DNA of 64,000 bases. It comes from Methylobacterium sp. NMS14P. Its GTDB lineage: Bacteria > Pseudomonadota > Alphaproteobacteria > Rhizobiales > Beijerinckiaceae. A program made the position numbers and the translations under genes. The stretch's first letter is position 1, and each line of letters opens with the position of its first letter. The stretch lies in assembly GCF_028583545.1 (NCBI RefSeq), contig NZ_CP087106.1, positions 3,394,501-3,458,500 on the forward strand. Direction: 5' to 3'. The notes under the pieces are model-generated. The model saw only the letters and a list, made by a program, of their open reading frames with translations, was not told the DNA's origin and did no database searches. Below, in pieces: positions 50,634 to 60,009 of this stretch.

Positions 50634-51944
50634 TCACCGCGCTGCTTCGGGGCGCAGGGCGGGGGCGCGGGCGTCGCGGACCGGCAACGGCGCGATCTCG
50701 CCGACCACGAACAGGTAGATGAAGGCGCCCAGCAGGCAGAACCCGCCGGCCACGATCAGGGGGATCACGAACGACCCCTGGGTGACCGTCAGCATGACGC
50801 CCGTGAAGGTCGTCGTCACGATCCCGGCGACGTTCGACGCGAAGTTCTGGATGCCGCCGATCGAGGCCACGTGGGCCGGGGTCGGTGCCACGTCGCCGGG
50901 CAGCGCCCAGATCGAGGCCGCCGTGAAGGCGAGGCTGCCGTAGGCGACCGCGAAGCACAGCAGCGCCACGTAGATGTTGGGCGCGATGATCGACAGGGTG
51001 ATCACCGACGACATCAGCATGCCGCCGACGAGGCAGGTCTTGCGGGCCGCAGTGAGACTCCAGCCGCGACGGTAGAGCGCGTCCGACGCGAAGCCGCCGA
51101 GCCAGCCCGCGGGGATCGACGCCAGGGCCGGCAGGCTGCCGAGCGTGCCGAGCTCCGCCAGGGAGAAGCCCCGCGCCTTGACCAGGTAGGTCGGGAACCA
51201 CGTGATGAAGAAGTAGATCACGAAGTTGAGGCAGAAGAACCCGGCCATCATGCCCCAGACCGTGCGGTAGCGGAACAGCGACAGCCACGGCACCTGGTTC
51301 TGGGCGTCCGCCGCGTCGACGGTCTTCGGCCGCTCCTGCGCGGCCCGCAGTCGGGCGAGCTCCTCCGGCGACACCTTCGGGTGGTTCTCGGGCTCGCGGT
51401 AGAGCCACATCCAGAACACCGCCCAGACGAAGCCCAGTACGCCGGTGACGACGAAGGATTCCCGCCAGCCCAGCGTCGCGATGACCCAGGAGACCAGCGG
51501 GATCGCCAGGGCCGAGCCCACCCGGGACCCGCTGTCGAAGATGCTGCTGGCGAAGCTGCGCTCGCTGCGCGGGAACCACGACGCCGCGACCTTGGCGAAG
51601 GACGGGTAGGCCCCGGCCTCGCCGATACCGAGCAGCATGCGCAGGCCGAGCAGGGACAGGAACCCCCGTCCGACCGCGGTCAGCGCCGTGCAGGCCGACC
51701 ACCAGACCACCGCGACCACGAGGGAGAGCCGCGCGCCGACCCGGTCGGCCACGTAGCCGAAGGGCAGCTGCATGATCGCGTAGGTCCAGAAGAAGCCCGA
51801 CAGGATCAGGCCCATGTCGGTGGCGTCGAGCCCGAGTTCCTTGGACATGGAGGGCGCTGCGACCGCCAGATTGGCGCGGTCGATGTAGTTGATGGCGTTG
51901 GCGGCCATGCAGAGGCCGATCATGAGCCAGCGCAGACGCGGCAT
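50634..51944 (-). CDS. MFS transporter (anion:cation symporter, ExuT/GudP-like)
   Basis: This 436-residue protein has 12 predicted membrane helices and typical anion:cation symporter features: WLMIGLCMAANAINYIDRANLAVAAPS, FFWTYAIMQLPFGYVADRVGAR and LRMLLGIGEAGAYPSFAK. Transporters of this group carry hexuronates, galactarate or other sugar acids and related anions. It lies 46 bases upstream of the UxaA-family gene, which supports a sugar-acid substrate. The start at 51944 has GGAGGAG seven bases upstream. Confidence 0.92.
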   Translation of the reverse strand: MPRLRWLMIGLCMAANAINYIDRANLAVAAPSMSKELGLDATDMGLILSGFFWTYAIMQLPFGYVADRVGARLSLVVAVVWWSACTALTAVGRGFLSLLGLRMLLGIGEAGAYPSFAKVAASWFPRSERSFASSIFDSGSRVGSALAIPLVSWVIATLGWRESFVVTGVLGFVWAVFWMWLYREPENHPKVSPEELARLRAAQERPKTVDAADAQNQVPWLSLFRYRTVWGMMAGFFCLNFVIYFFITWFPTYLVKARGFSLAELGTLGSLPALASIPAGWLGGFASDALYRRGWSLTAARKTCLVGGMLMSSVITLSIIAPNIYVALLCFAVAYGSLAFTAASIWALPGDVAPTPAHVASIGGIQNFASNVAGIVTTTFTGVMLTVTQGSFVIPLIVAGGFCLLGAFIYLFVVGEIAPLPVRDARAPALRPEAAR

Positions 51945-52051
51945 CGTGGGCTCCTCCCGTCTTCCGGGTATGGCGTCCCCGGTCCGTGCGGCGCCCCCGT
52001 TGAGGCCGGGGATCGCCGCCGAGCGTGGTGTCGTGCCGGGTCGTTCCCGGC

Positions 52052-53122
52052 TCAGGTGCGGTAGGCGTTGCCGTCGAGGCCGTGCGGCCGGCCGGCGGCG
52101 AGCAGGGTCTCCCAGACGGGCTCGGGCAGCGGCACGCCCTCGGCGAGACGCTCGGCGCGCATGCGCCGCTCCGGCTCGCCAGGCAGCAGGACCTCGGCGC
52201 CCGGCATCGGCTTCGCGCTCTTGAAGAAGTCGAGATAGGCCCGCGTCTCGGCCGCGAGGGCGTCCTCGGTGCCGAGGGCCGACGGCGTGACGTAGATCGA
52301 CAGCATGCCGTTGCAGATCCGCCGCTGCCCGGGCCCGGCCGTGCCGGAGCCGGTGAGCGCGCCGGCCAGAAGCTCGCACATTAGCGCGAGGCCGGAGCCC
52401 TTGTGCTCGCCGAAGGCCCGGATCGCACCCGCCCCGCGCTGGTTGTCGCGCTCGACGCCCTCCAGCGGGCCGAACAGGGTCGCCGGGTCGGCGCTGAGGC
52501 GGCCGTCGGGCTCGATCAGCGCGCCCTCCGGCAGCGGCTTGCCGCCCCGGGAGGCGACCAGCACCTTGCCCTCGGCGACCAGCGACGTGGCGAAGTCGAG
52601 GATGATCGGGTCGCCTCCTGGGACCGGGAAGCCGGCCGCGAAGGGCGCCGTCGAGAAGCGGCGCTCCACGGATCCGAACGGCGCCACGAGGAGGCTGCCG
52701 GCCACGTTGACGAAGTGGACCGAGACGAGCCCCGCCGCCGCCGCCCGCTCGGCCCACTCGCCGATCCGGCCGATATGCCCGGCGTGCCGGAGGGCGATGA
52801 TCGCGACGCCGTTCTCCCGCGCCTTGGCGATCCCGAGATCGACGGCGACGGGGCCGGCCGTCTGCCCGAACCCGTAATGGGCGTCCACGAGGGCGAAGTT
52901 CGGCGCGTCGGTGACGATCTCGGGCGTGCGGCCGGCCTCGACCTCGCCGGCGCGCATCCACTCGACGTAGCGGGTGACCCGGACGACGCCGTGGCTGTCG
53001 TGGCCGGTGAGGTTCGCCGCGACCAGGAAGCGGCCGATCCGCTCGGCCTCCGGCTCGGCGCAGCCCTCGCGCACGAAGATGTCCCGCACGTAGGCGGTCA
53101 GCCTGTCGGCCAGAATGCGCAT
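52052..53122 (-). CDS. Ldh-family (MdlH/malate-type) NAD(P)-dependent 2-hydroxyacid dehydrogenase
   Basis: This 356-residue protein belongs to the malate/L-lactate dehydrogenase family that differs from the Rossmann LDHs. It shows ANLTGHDSHGVVRVTRYVEWM, IALRHAGHIGRIGEWAERA, PFGSVERRFSTAPFAAGFP, and the nucleotide-binding AFGEHKGSGLALMCELLAGALTG. Members oxidise or reduce 2-hydroxy or 2-keto acids such as malate, ureidoglycolate or delta-sugar acids. The start at 53122 follows GAGGGAGAG. It lies between the MFS transporter and M81 peptidase genes of one likely operon. Confidence 0.92.
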   Translation of the reverse strand: MRILADRLTAYVRDIFVREGCAEPEAERIGRFLVAANLTGHDSHGVVRVTRYVEWMRAGEVEAGRTPEIVTDAPNFALVDAHYGFGQTAGPVAVDLGIAKARENGVAIIALRHAGHIGRIGEWAERAAAAGLVSVHFVNVAGSLLVAPFGSVERRFSTAPFAAGFPVPGGDPIILDFATSLVAEGKVLVASRGGKPLPEGALIEPDGRLSADPATLFGPLEGVERDNQRGAGAIRAFGEHKGSGLALMCELLAGALTGSGTAGPGQRRICNGMLSIYVTPSALGTEDALAAETRAYLDFFKSAKPMPGAEVLLPGEPERRMRAERLAEGVPLPEPVWETLLAAGRPHGLDGNAYRT

Positions 53123-53242
53123 CCCGTCTCTCCCTCGCCGCGCTTCGCCGAGCGCGTGCGGGATGAACCTAGCGCCCTCGCACGTGCGGGGCGAGCACCG
53201 GCGGATGACGGCGGCCGCCACCTGTCGTCCCCGCCGGATCGG

Positions 53243-54745
53243 TCACGGATCGGACAAGACGGGCCCGGGTGGGTCGCCGTAGGGGAAGAAGTCGGCCGCC
53301 CGCATCTGCGCGTAGGCGAGGTGATCGAGCCGCACCGTGCCGAGGAACGGCTCCGGCGGCTCCACCAGCAGGATCGTGCGGGCGTAGCCGCTGTCGTCGA
53401 AGCCGCGTCGGAAATGCACCCGCGACTTGATCGCCACGACGTCGAAATCCGCCGGCTCCAGGCCGAGGCGCCACAGCTCGTCGGGCTCGACGATCTGCGC
53501 GAGCTGCGGGCTCAGCACGAGGACGTTGCCGGTCCCGAACGCGACGCAGATCCAGGTACCACCGCCGCCGCCGCTGCCGGCGACGCCCGGCTCCAGCGCC
53601 TCCACCGCGCGCAGCACGGTCCCGGTGATGCGCACCGGGTCGCCCGCGGACGGGTCGCCGCCGCCGCCCACCGGCGCGTCGAACGGGTCGCCGGCCGCGA
53701 GGGACCCCGTCGCGATGTCGGGCGACGCCACGGTGGCGACCAGGGTGCGGGCAAGGCCCTGCCGCAGGATCTCGCCCAGCAGCCAAGTCGCCCGGCCCGA
53801 CCGGTCGCTGTGGTCGGCGAGGACCACCGGGGCGGCACCCTCCGCCACCGCCGCCCGCGCGAGGTGCACACCGTCGGCGATCGTGTGGATCCGCGCCGCC
53901 TCGAGCAGCGCGCGCCGCTGCCGCCACGCGAAATCCGCGACATCCCGCGCCACCCGGTCGGCGAGGGCCTGGTCGTCGTTGGTGATCGCCTGCACGGTCA
54001 TCCCGCCGTCCGGGGCGTCACCCCACGGGAAGCCGAAGAAGACGTTGACGAACACGTCCGGCTCGCGCGCCTCCCAGACGAGGGCCCGCTGCACGAGGTC
54101 GGACCACGGTGCGGCGCCGGTCCACTGCACGACGGTCGGCGAGAGGATCGGCACCTTGAGGGTCCGGTGCACCGGCCGGAAGTCACCGCGCACGGCGCGG
54201 ACGAGCATCCGGGCGGCCCGCTGCCCCTGCAGGTGGCCGTCGTAGTGCGGGAAGTACTTCACCGCGAAGGCCATGTCGGCATGGTCGAGGAAGGCGGCGT
54301 CCTCGTTGCCGTGCAGGTCGAAGGTTCCGACCAGGATCGCCCCCTCACCCACCGCGGCGCGCACCTGCCGGGCGATGTCGGCCTCCGGCCGCGGGACGCC
54401 GCGCACCGCCATCGCGCCGTGCAGGGCCAGGTAGACCCCGTCGAACGGGCCCTCCGCCCGGAGCTCGGAGACCATCTGCCCGACGAAATGCGCGTAGGCG
54501 TCGGCGGTGATCCAGCCCGAGGCGGTGCCGGTGCACGGCCAGAGCGGCGAGGTGATCCCGACCAACTCGACGCCGTCGTACTCTCGCGCCACCTGCACGA
54601 ACCCGCCCATGTAGCCCTTGGGATCGGTGGCGAGGAGCGCGGCCCCGGCGGCCGGCGAGCCGGGATAGGTGAAGTCGTCCCGGGTCGTGTCGTTCGGGAG
54701 GAACGTCACGGTCTCGTGCGTGAACTGGAGGACGGCAAGGCGCAT
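53243..54745 (-). CDS. M81-family metallopeptidase (MlrC-like)
   Basis: This 500-residue protein is a full-length MlrC-type enzyme: RLAVLQFTHETVTFLP near the start, GVYLALHGAMAVRGVPRPEAD, then the metal-site block LVGTFDLHGNEDAAFLDHAD, GGMTVQAITNDD, and PVVLADHSDRSGRATWLLGEI. MlrC is known to cleave linear microcystin peptides, but most members act on unknown small amides or dipeptides. The operon context (transporter, hydroxyacid dehydrogenase, sugar-acid dehydratase) suggests it hydrolyses an imported amide or conjugate. It ends 120 bases before the Ldh gene. Confidence 0.9.
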   Translation of the reverse strand: MRLAVLQFTHETVTFLPNDTTRDDFTYPGSPAAGAALLATDPKGYMGGFVQVAREYDGVELVGITSPLWPCTGTASGWITADAYAHFVGQMVSELRAEGPFDGVYLALHGAMAVRGVPRPEADIARQVRAAVGEGAILVGTFDLHGNEDAAFLDHADMAFAVKYFPHYDGHLQGQRAARMLVRAVRGDFRPVHRTLKVPILSPTVVQWTGAAPWSDLVQRALVWEAREPDVFVNVFFGFPWGDAPDGGMTVQAITNDDQALADRVARDVADFAWRQRRALLEAARIHTIADGVHLARAAVAEGAAPVVLADHSDRSGRATWLLGEILRQGLARTLVATVASPDIATGSLAAGDPFDAPVGGGGDPSAGDPVRITGTVLRAVEALEPGVAGSGGGGGTWICVAFGTGNVLVLSPQLAQIVEPDELWRLGLEPADFDVVAIKSRVHFRRGFDDSGYARTILLVEPPEPFLGTVRLDHLAYAQMRAADFFPYGDPPGPVLSDP

Positions 54746-54777
54746 CGATGGTCGGCCCTCTGGGATCCGGGTGACAA

Positions 54778-55494
54778 TCAGGAGATCTCGCGCACCAGCT
54801 TGGCGATGAGCGAGCGGCCGAAGGCCGCGAAGCTCTCGGCGGTCATCACGAAGGCGTTCTCCCCGCCGATGACGACGCTCCGGTAATACGCCGCCAGACC
54901 GCCCACCGGGTTGGTGTGCTCCTTCAGGAAGGCCGGCATCCCCTCCGGCTCGGTGAGGATGACGATGCCGTTCACCGTGATGCCGGCCGCTACGGCGGCG
55001 TCCCGGGCCTCCGCGATGGGGCGCCCGGCATTGCCGGTGCCGTCGCCCGAGATGTCGATCACCCGGCGGTCGGCGCTGAACGGTGCCCGGGCCAGCAGGT
55101 CGGCGGCGAAACCGATCGCCGACCCGATGGCCGTGCGTCCGTAGAACGGCCGCGGCACGGCGCGCAGGCGCGCCGCGAAGGCGGCCGCGTCCTGCGCCGA
55201 GGCGATCACCATCCAGTCGACCGCCACCTGCTGCTCGCCGGGTCCGGCCCATTCGAACAGGGCGACGCCGATGCGCCCGGTCGGGCCGTCGTTGATGGCG
55301 CGCAGCACGCGCGGGTCGCCGAAGGCCTCGGCGTATCCGCGGCGCTCGAGGTCGAACCGGGCCTCGCTGATGCTGAGCGACACGTCCACCGCGAGGACGA
55401 GGAGGAGGTCGACGCCCGCATCCGCCGCGCGGGCGGGGCGACCGGCCAGCGACAGGGCGGCGAGCATCCCGGACAGGAACGGGCGTCGCCGCAT
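54778..55494 (-). CDS. Secreted von Willebrand factor A (DUF1194) protein
   Basis: This 238-residue protein has a Tat-like signal sequence (MRRRPFLSGMLAALSLAG) and a vWA-type domain (VDLLLVLAVDVSLSISE) with the MIDAS DxSxS motif. Further matches are GRTAIGSAIGFAADLL and VIDISGDGTGN, the hallmark of DUF1194. It should bind a divalent cation and a protein partner in the periplasm. It is 32 bases upstream of the M81 peptidase gene and may be the first gene of the operon. Confidence 0.88.
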   Translation of the reverse strand: MRRRPFLSGMLAALSLAGRPARAADAGVDLLLVLAVDVSLSISEARFDLERRGYAEAFGDPRVLRAINDGPTGRIGVALFEWAGPGEQQVAVDWMVIASAQDAAAFAARLRAVPRPFYGRTAIGSAIGFAADLLARAPFSADRRVIDISGDGTGNAGRPIAEARDAAVAAGITVNGIVILTEPEGMPAFLKEHTNPVGGLAAYYRSVVIGGENAFVMTAESFAAFGRSLIAKLVREIS

Positions 55495-55717
55495 GGCCGA
55501 CCCTCGATCTCGGTCGCCCGCGCGGGACGGCGGGCGACGACACCCATGCAACGAGCCTGCCGACCCGCCGGTTCGCAGCGTCCGTCCGCGCCGCGCGAAG
55601 GTTCCGCCCGCGCGGCGCGGATCCGCGCCGCTTTCGGCCGCATCACGGGCGAAGGCGCCCGCCCTACCTGCCACGGATCGGTGCGCCGCCGGCGCCGCCC
55701 ATCCAGAGACAGTCGAC

Positions 55718-55939
55718 ATGCAGCGTGTTCGCCGAATCGGTCGTGCCATCGAGAACGGGATCGTCGGAGCCGTCACCGGGACGGCCGCCCTGGTCAGCCG
55801 GACGATCGACGGGCTGATCGGGCTGGTTGGCCACCTGTCCGACCGCCTCGATGCCAAGTTGGCGTCGCTCGCCGACGAGTCCCGGGCGCGCCATCGGCGC
55901 GCGGGCCGCCGGCAGAGCGACCCGATCTCGCTGGAGTAG
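55718..55939 (+). CDS. Small helical protein of unknown function
   Basis: This frame of 73 codons starts at 55718 and encodes an amphipathic helix-rich protein (RVRRIGRAIENGIVGAVTGT, RTIDGLIGLVGHLSDRLDAK) ending in a basic tail. The alternation of hydrophobic and polar residues looks like a real protein. It stands alone on the plus strand between two minus-strand genes, with AGAGACAG before the start. No family is recognised. Confidence 0.5.
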   Translation: MQRVRRIGRAIENGIVGAVTGTAALVSRTIDGLIGLVGHLSDRLDAKLASLADESRARHRRAGRRQSDPISLE

Positions 55940-55956
55940 CGGCGCGCGTGCCGGCG

Positions 55957-56724
55957 CTAGAGCCCAGGCCCCTTGGCGGCGCCGAAGATGCGGCCCGGCT
56001 TGCCGTCGGCCACGCCCTGGAGAAGGACGACCCAGCTGTCCGCGTCGGCGACGCGGGCCTGGGTGTCGGGCACCTCGAAGCGGGTCGGCTGTCCCGTCCA
56101 GGAACCGAGCCGCTGCATGCCCCGGACCACGTTGACGTAGGTCGCCGTCCGGCCGCCATTCTCCCCGGACTGGATCGCGATGGCGCGGCTGCGGAGCACG
56201 GGCACCAGCCAGACGTCGCCGCGGACCTCGGCCTTGGCCTCCGGGGCGGCCCCGACCTCGACCAGGATCCGGTCGCCCTTGGTCTCGCCGCGCACCGGGA
56301 CCGGCAGCCCGCCGTGCTGGCAGGCATCCCGGATCAGGCGCTCCAGGGCCGGCCGGTCGGACCCGACCGCGAAGCCGTTGCCGTCGACCACCACCTGGGG
56401 CGTGAAGACCTGTCGCGCACCCCGCCCCCGCGCGTAGGCGCGCTGGCGCTCGGTCAGCGGCCGCAGTGCCAGCGTGTCCTTCCAGCCGAGGTAGTCCCAG
56501 TAGGTCACCGGCAAGGTGAGGGCGATGACGCCGGGCTTGTGGGCGAGGTCGCGCAGGACCGGGTCGGCGGACCGGCAGGCGCCGCATCCCTGGCTGGTGA
56601 AGAGCTCCACCACGGCGCGAACGGGCTCGGCCCGCGCCGGCATCGCGGCCAGCGTCGCGCAGGCAAGCAGCGCTGCGCGGAGCGCGCGGCGGTCGCGGGT
56701 CGGGGCGCGGTGCCGGGGCGTCAT
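55957..56724 (-). CDS. DUF1223 thioredoxin-like secreted protein
   Basis: This 255-residue protein has a signal sequence (LRAALLACATLAAMPARA) and a thioredoxin-like fold with ELFTSQGCGACRSAD, where the CGAC pair resembles a redox site. Further matches to DUF1223 are LPVTYWDYLGWKDTLALRP, VFTPQVVVDGNGFAVGSDR and LLQGVADGKPGRIFGAA. It probably works in the periplasm as a redox or stress protein. It is eight bases downstream of the acyltransferase gene, so they may share a transcript. Confidence 0.9.
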   Translation of the reverse strand: MTPRHRAPTRDRRALRAALLACATLAAMPARAEPVRAVVELFTSQGCGACRSADPVLRDLAHKPGVIALTLPVTYWDYLGWKDTLALRPLTERQRAYARGRGARQVFTPQVVVDGNGFAVGSDRPALERLIRDACQHGGLPVPVRGETKGDRILVEVGAAPEAKAEVRGDVWLVPVLRSRAIAIQSGENGGRTATYVNVVRGMQRLGSWTGQPTRFEVPDTQARVADADSWVVLLQGVADGKPGRIFGAAKGPGL

Positions 56725-56731
56725 CGATCCA

Positions 56732-57748
56732 TCAGACCGTCTGGGAAGCCGAAGGTGAAATCACGTTGGCTTGAGAGGCCTCTACCGTCGGTTGAAGTGG
56801 TACCGGAGCCACTCTCGGCTTGGGCAGCATGTCGGGCCGCCATCGGCGATGCATCCAGAGCCACTGACCCGGATTCTCCCGCACCCAGCCCTCGACGACG
56901 GCCGTCATCGCCTGCATGGCGCCGGCGACGTCGATGGTCCCGTCGGCGGCCCTGGGCAGGACGAGGGGCGGCGTCAGTTCGAGGCGGAAGCGGCCCTCCG
57001 GCAGGCGCACGACGCGCACGCCGTGCACCGGGCAGTCGTAGTGGCGGGCGAGCTTGGCCAGCAGCGGGTTGGCGAGGCACGGCCGGCCGAGGAACTCCAC
57101 CACGACGCCGCGGGTGAAATGCTGGTCGATGAGCTGGCCGAGGTGGCCGCCGGTCTCGACCACGTCGCGCATGGCGAACACGGCGCCCGGCGCGGAGGCG
57201 GCGAGGCCGCCCATCGTCCGGCGGCGGACCTCCTGGACGAGGCGCGCGGCCGCGGGATTGTTCGGCGGCCGGAACACCGCGGTGGCATCGAGGCCGAACT
57301 TGGCCGCGCAGATCGCCGGCAACTCCCAGTTCGCCAAGTGCGCCGAGAAGATCAGTCCCGGCCGGCCGTCGTCGCGCAGGGCGTAGAAGTGCTCGATGCC
57401 TGCGACCTCGGTCCGCAATTCGCTGGTGGCGGCGGGATCGTAATCGAAGAGGGTGTCGAGATGGGCGTACTCGGCCCCCGTCCGCCCGAGATTGTCCCAG
57501 GCCTCCAGGGCGATCCGCTTCCGCTCCGCCTCCGGCAGGTCGGGGAAGGCCGCCCTGAGGTTCGCCATCGCGGTGCGGTGCGCCGGCAGGAGCGGGCCGA
57601 GGGTGCGCAGCAGCGCGGCACCGAACGCCGCGGCGCGCATCGGCCCGAGGCCGCGCGCCAGCAGCACCAGGGCGCGGATCACCGGGATCATCGCGAAGCC
57701 CGCGAGGCGCGGGTACGACCGTTTCAGCAGGAGGGCGAGACGCAGCAC
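56732..57748 (-). CDS. Lipid A acyltransferase (LpxL/HtrB family, LpxXL-like)
   Basis: This 338-residue protein has the N-terminal helix and the catalytic H(x4)E motif in FSAHLANWELPA (about residue 135), then FRPPNNPAAARLVQ and VVEFLGRPCLANPLLAKLAR, all marks of late acyltransferases that act on the lipid A precursor. In Rhizobiales the enzyme next to a zinc dehydrogenase and ketosynthases is LpxXL, which attaches a very-long-chain acyl group. Its neighbours here fit that arrangement. The chain it transfers is inferred only from context. Confidence 0.9.
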   Translation of the reverse strand: MLRLALLLKRSYPRLAGFAMIPVIRALVLLARGLGPMRAAAFGAALLRTLGPLLPAHRTAMANLRAAFPDLPEAERKRIALEAWDNLGRTGAEYAHLDTLFDYDPAATSELRTEVAGIEHFYALRDDGRPGLIFSAHLANWELPAICAAKFGLDATAVFRPPNNPAAARLVQEVRRRTMGGLAASAPGAVFAMRDVVETGGHLGQLIDQHFTRGVVVEFLGRPCLANPLLAKLARHYDCPVHGVRVVRLPEGRFRLELTPPLVLPRAADGTIDVAGAMQAMTAVVEGWVRENPGQWLWMHRRWRPDMLPKPRVAPVPLQPTVEASQANVISPSASQTV

Positions 57749-57887
57749 AATCGATTCCAGGGATACGGTCCGGGCGGCCCCCCAGCGACCCGTACGGCGA
57801 CGTTTACGCCAAGTCTCTCGCAGCGCGAAATCGCGGTCGCCGTGCCCGGGACCTTGGTGCTCCCGAGCGGGCGCGCCGCCGTCGCCG

Positions 57888-58910
57888 CTACAGGCCGACG
57901 AGGATCTTGCCGAAGACCCGACGCGATTCGAGGCGCTCCAGGCCCTGCGCGAAATCCGCCAGCGGGTACACGGTATCGACCACCGGTCGAATGCCCGCTT
58001 CCATCTTGGCGAGGGCCTGCCCGATATTCGCGAGCGAGCAGCCGAACGAGCCGGTGATGCGGTACTGCTGCTGGAACAGCTGCATCAGGTTCATCGTCGC
58101 CGAGACGCCCGAGGTCGATCCGCAGGTCACGAGGCGGCCGCCGCGCTTCAGGCAGAGCAGGGAGCCGTTCCAGGTGTCGGCGCCGACATGCTCGAAGACC
58201 ACGTCGACGCCCTTGCGCTTCGTGAGCCGGCGGACCTCGCCCTCGAAGCGCTCGGTGCGGTAGTTGATGACGTGGTCGGCGCCGAGCTCGGCGGCCTTGC
58301 GACCCTTCTCGTCGTCGCCGACCGTCGTGTAGACGGTGCAGCCGATCGCCTTGGCCATGCGGATCGCCGCGGTCCCGATCCCCGAGCCGCCGGCATGGAC
58401 CAGCACGCTCTCGCCGGGCTCCAGGCGGGCGTTGTCGAACAGCATGTGCTGGACGGTGCCGAAGGCGATGCCCGCGCAGGCGGCGTCGGTGTCGCTGACG
58501 CCGTCCGGCACCTTCACGGCGAGGCGGGCCGGCAGGGTCACCAATTCCCGGGCGAAGCCGTCGAGGTGGAAGCCCATCACGCCGGACACGTCCTCGCAGA
58601 GGTTGTCGCGCCCCTCGCGGCAGGCTTTGCACCGGCCGCAGGTCATGGCGCCGTAGGGCACGACCCGGTCGCCCGCCGCCAGTCCGGTGACGCCGGCCCC
58701 GACCGCCTCGACGATCCCGGCCGCCTCCGCACCGACGATCAGCGGCATCTTCCGCTTGGCGAAGGCCATGCCGCGGAAGCCCCAGACGTCGATGAAGTTG
58801 AGGCCGACCGCGCGGATGCGGATCCGGACCTCGTCAACGCCGGGCGCGGGCGGCGGCTCGATCTCGGTGAGGCGCAGGTCGCGGTCGCCGAACAGCTGCA
58901 GGGCTAGCAT
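57888..58910 (-). CDS. Zinc-type alcohol dehydrogenase/quinone reductase (Adh2XL-like)
   Basis: This 340-residue MDR protein has a GROES domain with GAEAAGIVEAVGAGVTGLAAGDRVV, a four-cysteine structural zinc site (CGRCKACREGRDNLC) and a Rossmann domain (VLVHAGGSGIGTAAIRMAKA). The C-terminus holds PLADFAQGLERLESRRVFGKIL. It matches the alcohol dehydrogenase in very-long-chain fatty acid clusters of rhizobia by position and type. Its exact substrate is unknown. The start is the ATG at 58910, since the open frame beyond it overlaps the next gene. Confidence 0.88.
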   Translation of the reverse strand: MLALQLFGDRDLRLTEIEPPPAPGVDEVRIRIRAVGLNFIDVWGFRGMAFAKRKMPLIVGAEAAGIVEAVGAGVTGLAAGDRVVPYGAMTCGRCKACREGRDNLCEDVSGVMGFHLDGFARELVTLPARLAVKVPDGVSDTDAACAGIAFGTVQHMLFDNARLEPGESVLVHAGGSGIGTAAIRMAKAIGCTVYTTVGDDEKGRKAAELGADHVINYRTERFEGEVRRLTKRKGVDVVFEHVGADTWNGSLLCLKRGGRLVTCGSTSGVSATMNLMQLFQQQYRITGSFGCSLANIGQALAKMEAGIRPVVDTVYPLADFAQGLERLESRRVFGKILVGL

Positions 58911-58921
58911 CGTGTCTCTCG

Positions 58922-59209
58922 TCACTCCGGCGCCAGGTAGCGCCGCCGCGCCCAACCCAGGGCGCGTCCGGCCTTCACCCGGCACCACGTGGTGCGGCTC
59001 GGCGTGTCGTTGGTGCAACCGAAGACCAGGGCGCGGGTGCGGATCTCGCCGATCTGCTCGGCGGACGGGTCCGGCTCGGCGCGGATGCTGAGCGGCTCGC
59101 CCGGCGGCAGGCCGGAGATCCGGTAGACCTGCGGCTCCGCCCCGGCATGGCCCGGGGCCAGGAGAGCCGCGCAGCACAGGGCGGCGGTGAGGGCGAGGCT
59201 GGCGCGCAT
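58922..59209 (-). CDS. Small secreted SH3-like protein
   Basis: This 95-residue protein has a signal peptide (MRASLALTAALCCAALLAPG) and a bacterial SH3-like domain (YRISGLPPGEPLSIRAEPDP, QIGEIRTRALVFGC, WCRVKAGRALGWARRRYLAP). Such domains bind cell-wall peptides. Two cysteines (FGC, WCR) may form a disulfide. It sits between the SDR and dehydrogenase genes on the same strand. Confidence 0.82.
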   Translation of the reverse strand: MRASLALTAALCCAALLAPGHAGAEPQVYRISGLPPGEPLSIRAEPDPSAEQIGEIRTRALVFGCTNDTPSRTTWCRVKAGRALGWARRRYLAPE

Positions 59210-59241
59210 CGTCAGGGTCGTCCGGTTCGGCGGCGCCACCG

Positions 59242-60009
59242 TCAGGTCCGGTGGACACCCATCATGGCGGTCAGGCCGCCATCGACGGGCAGCACGGTCC
59301 CGGTGATGTAGGATGCCCCCTCGCCCATCAGGAAGGCCGCCAGCGCCGCGACGTCCTCGGGCCGGCCGAAGCGGCCGGCGGGAATCTGCCGCTCCATCCC
59401 GTCCCGGTAGGCGGCGTAGCGCTCCATCATGGCGGTGTCGACGAAGCCCGGGGCGATGACGTTGACGGTCACGCCGCGCTTGGCGGTCTCGATCGCCAGG
59501 GTGCGGCAATAGGCGATGAGCGCGCCCTTGGTCGCCGCGTAGGCGGCGTTGCCGGCATTCGCCCGCAGGGCCGCGACGGAGCCGATCGCCACGATGCGGC
59601 CCGCGCGCGCCCGGGTCATCTCCCGCACCAGCGCCTTGGCGAGGCGCGTCAGCGAGAAGAAGTTAACCTGCATGGCGGCCTCGGCCCGATCCTGATCGAG
59701 CATCGCCGCGAGGGCGTCGCAGGACTGGCCGGCGTTGTGGACGAGCCCGTAGTAGCCCGCGGCCTCGGCGGTCTCGCAGAACCGCTCCAGCCCCGCGCGG
59801 TCGGCGAGGTCGACGGGATGGGCCGCGAAGGGCCGGTCTGGGTAGGTCGTCCGCAGTTCGGCCAGCAGCGCCTGCGCGGCCTCGGCCGAGGCGCGGTAGG
59901 TGAAGTCGACGCCGAGGCCGGATCCCGCCAGCGCGCGGACGATCGCGGCGCCGATGCCGGACGCGCCGCCGGTCACGAGGACCCGGCGCGGGGTGTCGGC
60001 GGCGCTCAC
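59242..60009 (-). CDS. SDR oxidoreductase, FabG-like 3-oxoacyl reductase
   Basis: This 255-residue protein has the SDR motifs VLVTGGASGIGAAIVRAL, NAG (LVHNAGQ), a catalytic Ser (AIGSVAA), Tyr-x-x-x-Lys (AAYAATKGAL) and the C-terminal RFGRPEDVAALAAFL with GTVLPVDGG. It most likely reduces a 3-oxoacyl-ACP. It starts with GTG and overlaps the stop of the ketosynthase gene by four bases (GTGA), so the two are probably translated together and act on the same acyl chain. Confidence 0.93.
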   Translation of the reverse strand: MSAADTPRRVLVTGGASGIGAAIVRALAGSGLGVDFTYRASAEAAQALLAELRTTYPDRPFAAHPVDLADRAGLERFCETAEAAGYYGLVHNAGQSCDALAAMLDQDRAEAAMQVNFFSLTRLAKALVREMTRARAGRIVAIGSVAALRANAGNAAYAATKGALIAYCRTLAIETAKRGVTVNVIAPGFVDTAMMERYAAYRDGMERQIPAGRFGRPEDVAALAAFLMGEGASYITGTVLPVDGGLTAMMGVHRT

